Shown: positions 1 to 4,936 of the stretch, piece by piece
Layout of the letters: every line of letters starts with the position of its first letter
How positions within the stretch are numbered: position 1 is the first letter of the stretch
Assembly: GCA_903923795.1 (NCBI GenBank)
Contig: CAIXYX010000055.1
Span: forward strand, 1-7,513
From: an uncultured Microcaldota archaeon
GTDB taxonomy: Archaea; Micrarchaeota; Micrarchaeia; Anstonellales; Anstonellaceae
Direction of reading: 5' to 3'
DNA length: 7,513 nucleotides
Translations under genes and position numbers: made by a program
The notes under the pieces: generated by a model
Told to the model about the DNA's origin: nothing
Seen by the model: the letters and a program-made list of their open reading frames with translations, nothing else
Databases searched by the model: none

Positions 1-233
1 GCGCCGAGCGCTCGCAGCACCGCCGCATCGACGGGCGCGCGCGATACGCCGCGAAAGCCCAATGCCGCGCCGTAGATGATGGCAAGCATTATCGGCAGGG
101 CGGGGAAAATCTTCTTTTTTATTGAGCCGAGTTTGTTTGAAATCCGCTCAAATATTCTCGCCTGCGTCAATTCATCCACCACTTTGGCGCAAAAGCCGGC
201 GATGGCGCACAGGGCAAGCATGTCGGTTAACAT
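1..233 (-). CDS. Putative integral membrane protein, N-terminal part (runs off left edge)
   Basis: An open minus-strand frame starts at ATG 233-231 and has no stop before base 1, giving about 77 residues of an incomplete protein. It begins MLTDMLALCAIAGFCAKVVD. Residues about 4-19 form a hydrophobic stretch, followed by a charged segment with a lysine cluster (SIKKK, about 41-45), a second hydrophobic stretch (about 46-61, PALPIMLAIIYGAALGF) and a more polar part. The arrangement suggests two or more membrane helices with a basic loop between them. The start is supported by a TATA-like element centred about 27 nt upstream, which in archaea places transcription at or next to the ATG; no Shine-Dalgarno sequence is visible. 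I do not recognise the family, and no function is proposed. The plus-strand frame over the same bases is a shadow. Confidence 0.6.
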   Translation of the reverse strand, partial: MLTDMLALCAIAGFCAKVVDELTQARIFERISNKLGSIKKKIFPALPIMLAIIYGAALGFRGVSRAPVDAAVLRALG

Positions 234-254
234 AAGTAAAGAGGGAGAGGCAGA

Positions 255-264
255 CAATAAAAAA
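255..264 (-). promoter_or_regulatory. TATA-like box for the membrane protein gene
   Basis: On the minus strand this reads TTTTTTATTG, centred about 27 nt before the ATG at 233. That spacing is the archaeal TATA-to-start distance expected for a leaderless mRNA. The T-run could instead belong to the terminator of the upstream DUF5752-like gene; the two roles are not exclusive. Confidence 0.45.
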
Positions 265-277
265 GCCTATTGCTTGG

Positions 278-293
278 AAAAAGCGGCAAAAAA
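278..293 (-). terminator. Oligo-T tracts after the DUF5752-like gene
   Basis: Downstream of the stop at 311, the minus strand carries a run of six T (288-293) and a run of five T (278-282) separated by GCCGC. Archaeal RNA polymerase terminates at such T-tracts without needing a hairpin, and no hairpin is apparent. The position between two same-strand genes, the second with its own TATA-like box, fits termination here. Confidence 0.45.
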
Positions 294-310
294 CAAATGA
301 TGCGCTTGCC

Positions 311-580
311 TTACGAGCGCAGCGCGCGCAGCAATGCCACGCGAACAGTCTTGTCGTTTATGACCATGCTGCGCAGCGAGCCGACAACCGTCCTCTCGCC
401 GAGCATGTCAAGCCACGGGGCGAAATGATTGCCCTTGGCATGGTACAGCACGGCCTCGAGCGGCGCGGTCTTGACAAGATTCGCCAGCTCGTTCACATTG
501 CGCGCCCGTCCGACGACGGCGCCGCCTTTGTCTGGCGGCATGCGGAACACGAACTCCTTACCAATAGGAGCATCAACCAT
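311..580 (-). CDS. Small DUF5752-like protein of unknown function
   Basis: 89 residues, starting MVDAPIGKEFVFRMPPDKGG. The start at ATG 580-578 is preferred over an in-frame ATG at 646 because a GGTGAT Shine-Dalgarno sequence lies 4 nt before it and the extra 22 residues look like untranslated sequence. The pattern of a short beta segment (KEFVFRMP), a glycine turn, a helix (NVNELANLVKTAPLEAV) and then YHAKGNHFAPWLDMLGE resembles the archaeal and bacterial DUF5752 family, in which a helix precedes an FH..x(n)DF..W(I/L)...LG motif. The assignment is from memory of that motif, without a search. No catalytic residue is evident and the function is unknown; the size suggests a small binding or regulatory protein. 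It follows nnrD on the same strand after a 75-nt gap with a weak TATA-like element, so it may be co-transcribed with nnrD or separate. Confidence 0.72.
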   Translation of the reverse strand: MVDAPIGKEFVFRMPPDKGGAVVGRARNVNELANLVKTAPLEAVLYHAKGNHFAPWLDMLGERTVVGSLRSMVINDKTVRVALLRALRS

Positions 581-584
581 TCTA

Positions 585-590
585 ATCACC
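585..590 (-). promoter_or_regulatory. Shine-Dalgarno sequence GGTGAT
   Basis: GGTGAT on the minus strand is complementary to the conserved 3' end of archaeal 16S rRNA (ATCACC) and lies 4 nt before ATG 580. It decides the start of the DUF5752-like gene. Confidence 0.7.
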
Positions 591-619
591 CCACGTGATG
601 ATGGAAAAACAGAGGGGAG

Positions 620-628
620 CTTTAAAAT
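620..628 (-). promoter_or_regulatory. Weak TATA-like element before the DUF5752-like gene
   Basis: The minus strand reads ATTTTAAAG about 44 nt before the start codon. Initiation about 25 nt downstream would give a leader of roughly 20 nt that contains the GGTGAT sequence. The match is modest and the gene could instead be transcribed through from nnrD. Confidence 0.3.
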
Positions 629-655
629 CGTTTGGGCGGGCTGCACGTCAGGAAA

Positions 656-1495
656 CTAAAATTCGCCAGTTTCCTCTTTCTCGATTTCCAGGGCGGCAAG
701 CGGCAATTCATCCACCAAATCCGAGGACGAATAGTGCGCGCCCATCCTCCTCGAGAGGCGAAGGCCGCATCTGCCCAAAAGATAAGCGGATGCGCACGCG
801 GACTCGAACGGGTCATTATGGTCTGCCATCAGCGCCGCCGACAAGCCTGCCAGCGCATCCCCGCTCCCCCCCTTTGTCATGCCGACATGGTGCGTGGTGT
901 TCGAGGCCATGCGCCGTCCGTCCGAGATTAGGTCTATCGAGCCTTTGCACAAAATGACCGCATTTGTCTTCTTGGCCTCCGCCATGACTGTGCCTGCAGA
1001 TGCTGAGAAGCCGAACAAACGCTCGAATTCGCCCCTATGCGGCGTGAGGATGCAAGCGGAATGGAGAAGAGGACGAATGGATTTTTTCTTTGCCAAAATG
1101 CCCAGCGCGCCCGCATCGAGCACCATCGGTTTTCCGCTCTTTAGCAGGCGTGCGAGCAGGCGCTGATTCTCTGCGCTCTCCACCCAGCCCGGTCCCGTCA
1201 ATACGGCGTCGATGCGCGGAAGGAAGGTGGAGCTGGCCCGCGTTGAGGTGAGGATGATGATGTTGGGCGTGGCGGCCTTCAAACTGGCGACAAGCGGCCG
1301 GTTTTCCCCGTCGCAATAAACATAAACCAAATCGCAGAATCGAACCGCTGCTTTTATCGCCAGAATCAGCGAGCCGTGGTATTGCGCGCTTCCAGCGCAA
1401 ATCAGCAAACGGCCATTGTCGCCCTTTTTGCTGTTTTTATCGTGCCGCCGCAAAAGCAGCCAGTCTTTTTTCGAACACTGTGCGGCGGCAGACAT
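656..1495 (-). CDS. nnrD: ADP/ATP-dependent NAD(P)H-hydrate dehydratase, stand-alone
   Basis: 279 residues. NnrD enzymes repair damaged cofactor by dehydrating the S form of NADHX/NADPHX back to NAD(P)H with ADP or ATP in the cytoplasm. The ribokinase-like fold is visible in order: GDNGRLLICAGSAQYHGS (residues 25-42, nucleotide-site strand and glycine loop), the TGPG turn (100-103), VLDAGAL (125-131), TPHRGEF (151-157), ILCKGSIDLISDG (181-193), and the signature GMTKGGSGDALAG (205-217) with the expected catalytic Asp at 213. The family's usual TPHPGE has Arg in place of Pro here, and the usual GMATGGTGD is GMTKGGSGD. The NnrE epimerase domain, often fused at the N-terminus in archaea and bacteria, is absent. 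The start at 1495 is only 6 nt after the pyrF stop, and a GTGAT Shine-Dalgarno overlaps that stop, so translation is probably coupled in a pyrE-pyrF-nnrD operon. The family call is firm; ADP versus ATP use is not determined. Confidence 0.92.
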   Translation of the reverse strand: MSAAAQCSKKDWLLLRRHDKNSKKGDNGRLLICAGSAQYHGSLILAIKAAVRFCDLVYVYCDGENRPLVASLKAATPNIIILTSTRASSTFLPRIDAVLTGPGWVESAENQRLLARLLKSGKPMVLDAGALGILAKKKSIRPLLHSACILTPHRGEFERLFGFSASAGTVMAEAKKTNAVILCKGSIDLISDGRRMASNTTHHVGMTKGGSGDALAGLSAALMADHNDPFESACASAYLLGRCGLRLSRRMGAHYSSSDLVDELPLAALEIEKEETGEF

Positions 1496-1500
1496 AAATT

Positions 1501-1505
1501 ATCAC
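1501..1505 (-). promoter_or_regulatory. Shine-Dalgarno GTGAT of nnrD overlapping the pyrF stop
   Basis: GTGAT on the minus strand contains the pyrF TGA stop and lies 5 nt before the nnrD ATG. It supports the chosen start and suggests coupled translation of pyrF and nnrD. Confidence 0.6.
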
Positions 1506-2368
1506 ACGAGCGGGCCAATCGCCTTATTCAGCGCGGCAATCTCCTTGAGCGCCGCCCCGACATAATCATCTGTCTTTGCTTTTTGGTAAGCGAATGCTAT
1601 AGATGAAGAGGCGTTGATGCGCTGCAATTTGAATTGCGCGCGCAGAGTCTGGCGCAAACATTTTCCGACTTCTGCGGCCGAGCCGCCCTGCGCGCCCACG
1701 CCGGGCACCAAGAGTGGCATGGAATGGCCCGTGCGCTCTATCTCCCACAAGACTCTCTCCAAATCATCGGTGTCTGTCGCGCCGACCACAAGGCCCGGCC
1801 CATCATTTGTCCATGTGGCGGCTTTTTGCAAGATGGACAGGTAAAGCGGCTTTTCTGTTTTCAGCATCTCGGCCGAGAGAAAGTCCGATGCGCCAGCATT
1901 CGATGTGCGGCACAAGAGATAGACTCCCTTGCCCTGTGGCATGCAATCCAAAAATGGCTGCACGCTGTCCGCGCCCATCAGCGGCGAGACTGTGAGAGAA
2001 TCAGCACCCCAAAAGTCAAATGCCTCTTTTGCATAAGCGGCCGACGAGGGCCCGACGTCCCCTCTTTTTCCGTCGAATATGAGCGTGTATTCGCCGCGGT
2101 ATTTGTCCATGAGTTCGCCAAGAGCCTGCAAGCCCTCCCAACCATACTGGGCGAAATAAGCGTAATTGGGCTTGAGCGCAGCTATGGCCTGCCCTTCTTT
2201 CGGAACAGCATCGATTATCGATGAGTAGTATTTGACGATTTTCTCGCGGGCGGAGCCTGTTACTGATGAGGGTATCTTCTCAAGCACGGGGTCGATGCCA
2301 AAGCAGAGGATGCTTTTGTGCCACTCGGCCATGGTTATCAAATGCTGGTTGTACGAAATCGGCGCCAT
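1502..2368 (-). CDS. pyrF: Orotidine-5'-phosphate decarboxylase, class 2 (long form)
   Basis: 288 residues. The enzyme removes CO2 from orotidine 5'-phosphate to make UMP, the last step of de novo pyrimidine synthesis, as a cytosolic (beta/alpha)8 barrel. Visible elements are CFGIDP (22-27), the substrate-binding strand ALKPNYAYF (64-72), the catalytic Asp-x-Lys-x-x-Asp motif FDGKRGDVG (98-106, with D99, K101 and D104), SPLMGADSVQPFL (128-140), LLCRTSNAGA (151-160) and the phosphate-binding VPGVGAQGG (221-229). The spacing, the RTSN motif and the length of about 290 residues mark the class 2 subfamily (TIGR02127-like) common in actinobacteria and other bacteria; most archaea carry a shorter class 1 enzyme of about 210-230 residues. 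The start at 2368 keeps the N-terminal helix (SYNQHLITMAEW); ATG 2332 is the alternative. GTGAT lies 3 nt ahead of ATG 2368. It follows pyrE after 65 nt and precedes nnrD by 6 nt. Confidence 0.95.
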   Translation of the reverse strand: MAPISYNQHLITMAEWHKSILCFGIDPVLEKIPSSVTGSAREKIVKYYSSIIDAVPKEGQAIAALKPNYAYFAQYGWEGLQALGELMDKYRGEYTLIFDGKRGDVGPSSAAYAKEAFDFWGADSLTVSPLMGADSVQPFLDCMPQGKGVYLLCRTSNAGASDFLSAEMLKTEKPLYLSILQKAATWTNDGPGLVVGATDTDDLERVLWEIERTGHSMPLLVPGVGAQGGSAAEVGKCLRQTLRAQFKLQRINASSSIAFAYQKAKTDDYVGAALKEIAALNKAIGPLV

Positions 2369-2433
2369 GTCATCACTTCACAAATATCATTCAAATTTCT
2401 GTATTATTCATCTGCCGCCATCATTTATCCTCG

Positions 2434-3171
2434 CTACTTGTTCGCCCATTCCTGCGCAGCCGGCGTGCCCCACTGGCGGAAATACATCTTCCACGCATGG
2501 GCCTGCGAGGGCAAAATGGTCGGCCCTATGGCTGCGAGAAGCTCGCCCATGCTGGCAATCGAGTAGAGCGGGCAGCCAAGGCGATTCTTCACCTCCTCCG
2601 CCGCGCCGGGCCCGCGTGTTTCGGCATCTCCTGAAGCCTCCTGTCTGTCCACGGCCACAAGGATTCCCACGAGCTTGAATTCCCCTAAAACTTTCAATTT
2701 GTCAAATGCCTCGAATTTGGCGGCGCCGGTCGTTATCACATCGTCTATCATCAATATACGGCCGCCTGCCTTGAATTGGTTGGCCCCCACTATAAGCGCG
2801 TCAGCCTTCACATCGCCGTGCGTCTTCGCCTCTTTGCGGTCGTAGAGGAATTTCTTGTTTATCCCATGCACTCGATAAAGCGACGCGCAGGTGAGGGCGG
2901 CAAGAGGGATGCCTTTGTATGCCGGTCCGAAGACAAAATCGAAGTCTGGCAACTCGCCCGTGTCGAGAAGGCTCTTTATCCGCCCGGCGTACGCGTCAGC
3001 CAAAACGCTCAATGCCTCGCCGTCAATCAGCGAGCCGGCGTTGAAAAAGACAGGGGATTTGCGCCCCGATTTAAGGGTGAAATACTCCAGCTCGCTCTTT
3101 GCCACTTTGAGCGCGCCGCGCGAGAGCAGGAACTGAGCGAATGATGGGGTGGGAGAAGATTTGGCTGCCAT
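2434..3171 (-). CDS. pyrE: Orotate phosphoribosyltransferase
   Basis: 245 residues. It joins orotate to PRPP to give orotidine 5'-phosphate, the substrate of the neighbouring pyrF product. The family markers are YFTLKSGRKSPVFFNAG (30-46), the loop FGPAYKGIPLA (81-91), FLYDRKEAKTHGD (108-120) of the flexible catalytic loop, and the PRPP-binding motif ILMIDDVITTGAA (139-151) with its paired Asp. LVAVDRQE (171-178) follows, then a Gly/Glu-rich insertion (179-192) and a C-terminal segment. The length and the K..YDRKEAK.HG loop are like the E. coli/yeast type rather than the short archaeal type of about 180-200 residues; residues about 222-245 form an extra C-terminal tail. The start at 3171 lies about 26 nt downstream of a strong TATA box with no Shine-Dalgarno sequence, so the mRNA is probably leaderless and this is the first gene of the pyrE-pyrF-nnrD unit. 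Confidence 0.95.
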   Translation of the reverse strand: MAAKSSPTPSFAQFLLSRGALKVAKSELEYFTLKSGRKSPVFFNAGSLIDGEALSVLADAYAGRIKSLLDTGELPDFDFVFGPAYKGIPLAALTCASLYRVHGINKKFLYDRKEAKTHGDVKADALIVGANQFKAGGRILMIDDVITTGAAKFEAFDKLKVLGEFKLVGILVAVDRQEASGDAETRGPGAAEEVKNRLGCPLYSIASMGELLAAIGPTILPSQAHAWKMYFRQWGTPAAQEWANK

Positions 3172-3190
3172 ATTCTCTGGCTTGGAATGG

Positions 3191-3203
3191 AAAATATATA
3201 ATA
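3191..3203 (-). promoter_or_regulatory. TATA box of the pyrE operon
   Basis: The minus strand reads TATTATATATTTT, the strongest TATA-box match in the window, centred about 26 nt before the pyrE ATG. This predicts initiation at or within a few bases of the start codon (leaderless mRNA), consistent with the lack of a Shine-Dalgarno sequence. Confidence 0.75.
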
Positions 3204-3250
3204 GAGCCTAAATTCTGGACAAATGGAAAGCACATGGAGCATAAATGGAG

Positions 3251-3290
3251 AAAAATCCAAAAATAAACAAACGAGCCGATTATCCGCTCG
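3251..3290 (-). terminator. Hairpin plus T-tract terminator of the TRAM gene
   Basis: Bases 3272-3290 form a 19-nt near-palindrome (CGAGCCGATTATCCGCTCG on the plus strand, one internal mismatch pair around a central T). The TRAM stop codon (3280-3282) lies in its middle. On the minus strand it is followed by T-rich sequence with runs of five T down to about 3251. A stem with a T-tract is the layout of an intrinsic terminator. It separates the TRAM gene from the pyrE promoter. Confidence 0.6.
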
Positions 3291-3651
3291 GCGCATCGTC
3301 TTCGGCCTGCTCGTCCTGCGCAGGCATCTCTCCTGCCGTCTCAGCCGGAGCATCTGCCGCCGAAGCGGGTGCCGTGCTGGCTGCCGGTGCGCCTGTGGCC
3401 GCGCCAAGCACCTCGCCCACGGCGAAGCGTTCGCGCACGTCTGTCACCTTGATGCGCACATTCTGCCCCATCGTGGTGCCCTTGACGAAGATGACGAATC
3501 CGTCCTTCTTGGCCAGTCCATCGCCGCGCGCGGCCATGGCCTCGATGACGACGTCTATCTCATCGCCGACTTTCACGGGCTTTGGCCCTCCCTCGCCGCC
3601 CGAGCCGCCGCGGCTTCCGCCGAAATCCCGTCCGCCTCTTCCTGAATACAT
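3280..3651 (-). CDS. TRAM-domain RNA-binding protein (small archaeal type)
   Basis: 123 residues from the chosen start. Stand-alone TRAM proteins are found across archaea and are thought to act as RNA chaperones, in a role like bacterial cold-shock proteins. The parts are an N-terminal Gly/Arg-rich region (MYSGRGGRDFGGSRGGSGG, residues 1-19), the TRAM beta-barrel (about 24-84; key stretches VKVGDEIDVVIEAMAARGDG, AKKDGFVIFVKGT, GQNVRIKVTDVRERFAVGEV), and an Ala/Pro/Glu-rich acidic tail (85-123) that is probably disordered. Three in-frame ATGs are close together (3672, 3660, 3651). I choose 3651 because GGAGATGA, a near match to the anti-16S consensus, lies 5 nt before it and itself contains the ATG at 3660. 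The gene has an apparent TATA box near 3786, which implies a leader of about 110 nt, and ends in its own terminator, so it is probably monocistronic. The acidic tail and RGG-like head are extensions beyond the basic domain. Confidence 0.9.
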   Translation of the reverse strand: MYSGRGGRDFGGSRGGSGGEGGPKPVKVGDEIDVVIEAMAARGDGLAKKDGFVIFVKGTTMGQNVRIKVTDVRERFAVGEVLGAATGAPAASTAPASAADAPAETAGEMPAQDEQAEDDAPSG

Positions 3652-3656
3652 ATCTG

Positions 3657-3664
3657 TCATCTCC
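3657..3664 (-). promoter_or_regulatory. Shine-Dalgarno GGAGATGA of the TRAM gene
   Basis: GGAGATGA on the minus strand differs from the anti-16S consensus GGAGGTGA at one base and is 5 nt ahead of ATG 3651. It contains the upstream in-frame ATG (3660), which argues that translation starts at 3651. Confidence 0.6.
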
Positions 3665-3780
3665 GTAAACATTCATGCATGTTCGCACGCGAGAAACCCG
3701 GCCGTTCATCCGAGCATAGTAGCTTGCTCCTGCCCGATCCCGCCGCGATGCCGCATGCTTGATGGGCTCAGGGCTTAGGA
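3665..3780 (-). other. Probable long 5' leader of the TRAM mRNA
   Basis: This is GC-rich non-coding sequence between the TRAM start and an upstream TATA box. Initiation about 25 nt past that TATA box, near 3762, would give a leader of roughly 110 nt. The clearest local structure is a 5-bp hairpin, GAGCA (3712-3716) with TGCTC (3725-3729). I looked for a tRNA, a C/D-box RNA or another known RNA and could not support one. Confidence 0.35.
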
Positions 3781-3792
3781 CGTTTATAAAAC
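3781..3792 (-). promoter_or_regulatory. TATA box upstream of the TRAM gene
   Basis: The minus strand reads GTTTTATAAACG, a good TATA-box core in otherwise GC-rich sequence. The next minus-strand gene is TRAM, more than 100 nt downstream. The core is nearly palindromic, but no plus-strand gene lies nearby, so the minus direction is preferred. Confidence 0.5.
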
Positions 3793-3793
3793 T

Positions 3794-3831
3794 AAGCAGA
3801 TGGTGCGAAGAGAAATAGATGTTGCGAAGAG
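3794..3831. repeat. Imperfect tandem 19-bp direct repeat abutting the TATA box
   Basis: Units 3794-3812 and 3813-3831 match at 16 of 19 positions; the shared core on the plus strand is AGATG(G/T)TGCGAAGAG. On the minus strand the pair lies immediately upstream of the TATA box at 3781-3792 and between the aguA stop and the TRAM promoter. Tandem repeats of about two helical turns next to a promoter suggest binding sites for a dimeric regulator or activator; that role is inference. Confidence 0.5.
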
Positions 3832-3838
3832 TTTTCTT

Positions 3839-4918
3839 TCAGCCTTTTTTCGGCTCCTGCTGCGTCACGCAGTGTATGCCGCCGTATCCATAAACCAGTT
3901 CCCGCGCCATGAGCGGCACGACTTCGCGCCCCGGGAAGCATGAGGAAATAATCTCAACCGCCTTCTTGTCTTTCTCATCCCCGAAAACCGGCAATAGCAC
4001 GAGCTTGTTCGCCACATAGAAATTCGCGTAGCTCGCCGGCAGGCGCCTGTTCTCCTCCTCATCAACAAGCGGCTTTGGCATTGGCAGGCGGACAACTTCC
4101 AAATCAGAATGCGAGCGCAGCATATTCTCATTCTGCATAAGCACGCGCGTGTTCGGGTCCTCCGCATTCTCGCTCCAATTGCACAGCACCCGTCCCTCGT
4201 TAAAAAATCTCGCGAAATCGTCCACGTGCCCGTCAGTGTCATCGCCCTCTATTCCGGACGAGAGCCACTCTATTTCCGTTACGCCCAAATAATCGCGCAA
4301 ATATTGCGAAATCTGCGACTGGTTGAGAGTCGGATTGCGGTTCTTGTTCAAGAGGCACTGCTTTGTTGTGAGCAGCCGCCCGGAGCCGTCAACATCTATG
4401 GAGCCGCCCTCCATCACGATTTTCGGCCGGAATACTCGTGTTCCTGCCCCCTCGGCCAATTTCGCTATTTTCTCCCCCGTCTCATTGTCTGGCATTATGT
4501 CGTCGTATTTGTTGCCCCACGCGTTGAACTCCCATTTCACGCACGCCAGATTGCCGGTCTTTTTGTGCAAAAGAAATGTCGGGCCGTAATCGCGCATCCA
4601 CACATCGGCACTCTTGATTATGTGAAGGTGGACATTCGAGTCAAGCGCACCCGCCAATTCGAGGCGCCGCCGTATTTCCTCGGCCTTTTCTTGCGTGTCC
4701 ACCAATATGTTCACTTTCTCATGCATGCTCAAGTTTTCGGCCATCTCGGTGAAGAGATCTTCCACTCCGCCGAGCACGCGGGGCGGGAACGTGAGCGGAT
4801 TCTTCGGCCACGAGAGCCATGTGCCCTCGTGCGCGTGCCATTCTGGCGGCATGAAAAAGCCCAGAGAGGCCGGTGTTTGGGCCGAGACCGGATGAGAAGA
4901 AACAGAAGACACAGTCAT
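3839..4918 (-). CDS. aguA: Agmatine deiminase (agmatine iminohydrolase)
   Basis: 359 residues, full length for the family (about 340-380). The enzyme hydrolyses agmatine to N-carbamoylputrescine and ammonia; the adjacent aguB product takes the next step. The fold is the guanidine-modifying alpha/beta propeller (PAD_porph). Visible motifs are MPPEWHAHEGTWLSWP (23-38), DVWMRDYGPT (105-114), KWEFNAWGNKYDD (128-140), MEGGSIDVDGSGRLLTTKQC (169-188), GDDTDGHVDDFARF (225-238) and GGIHCVTQQEP (346-356). The expected catalytic residues are present: D110, E170, H231, D233 and the nucleophile C350. The start at 4918 is 18 nt after the aguB stop. A GAGGG abuts the ATG directly, which is unusually close, so the GTG at codon 3 (4912) may be the true start. 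Agmatine-specific rather than peptidyl-arginine activity is inferred from the aguB neighbour and overall motif fit. Confidence 0.95.
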   Translation of the reverse strand: MTVSSVSSHPVSAQTPASLGFFMPPEWHAHEGTWLSWPKNPLTFPPRVLGGVEDLFTEMAENLSMHEKVNILVDTQEKAEEIRRRLELAGALDSNVHLHIIKSADVWMRDYGPTFLLHKKTGNLACVKWEFNAWGNKYDDIMPDNETGEKIAKLAEGAGTRVFRPKIVMEGGSIDVDGSGRLLTTKQCLLNKNRNPTLNQSQISQYLRDYLGVTEIEWLSSGIEGDDTDGHVDDFARFFNEGRVLCNWSENAEDPNTRVLMQNENMLRSHSDLEVVRLPMPKPLVDEEENRRLPASYANFYVANKLVLLPVFGDEKDKKAVEIISSCFPGREVVPLMARELVYGYGGIHCVTQQEPKKG

Positions 4919-4936
4919 CCCTCTATCGATTCACAT

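Noticed and set aside
2209..2223. Palindrome CATCGATTATCGATG inside pyrF
   Set aside because: It encodes part of the conserved SSIIDA helix and is explained by the Ile-Ile-Asp codons; there is no promoter context.
1634..2224. Plus-strand open frame of 196 codons opposite pyrF
   Set aside because: It is antisense to a well-supported decarboxylase and shows no domain, start signal or promoter.
3673..3780. Possible structured RNA gene (tRNA, C/D-box or SRP-like) between aguA and TRAM
   Set aside because: No cloverleaf with acceptor and T-arm pairing, no paired C and D boxes at suitable spacing, and no SRP-type helix 8 motif could be found; it is better explained as the TRAM leader.
3841..3855. 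Small inverted repeat AGCC-GGCT around a T-run at the aguA end
   Set aside because: Only a 4-bp stem, within the last codons of aguA, and on the minus strand the run is A rather than T, so it is not a terminator in the gene's direction.
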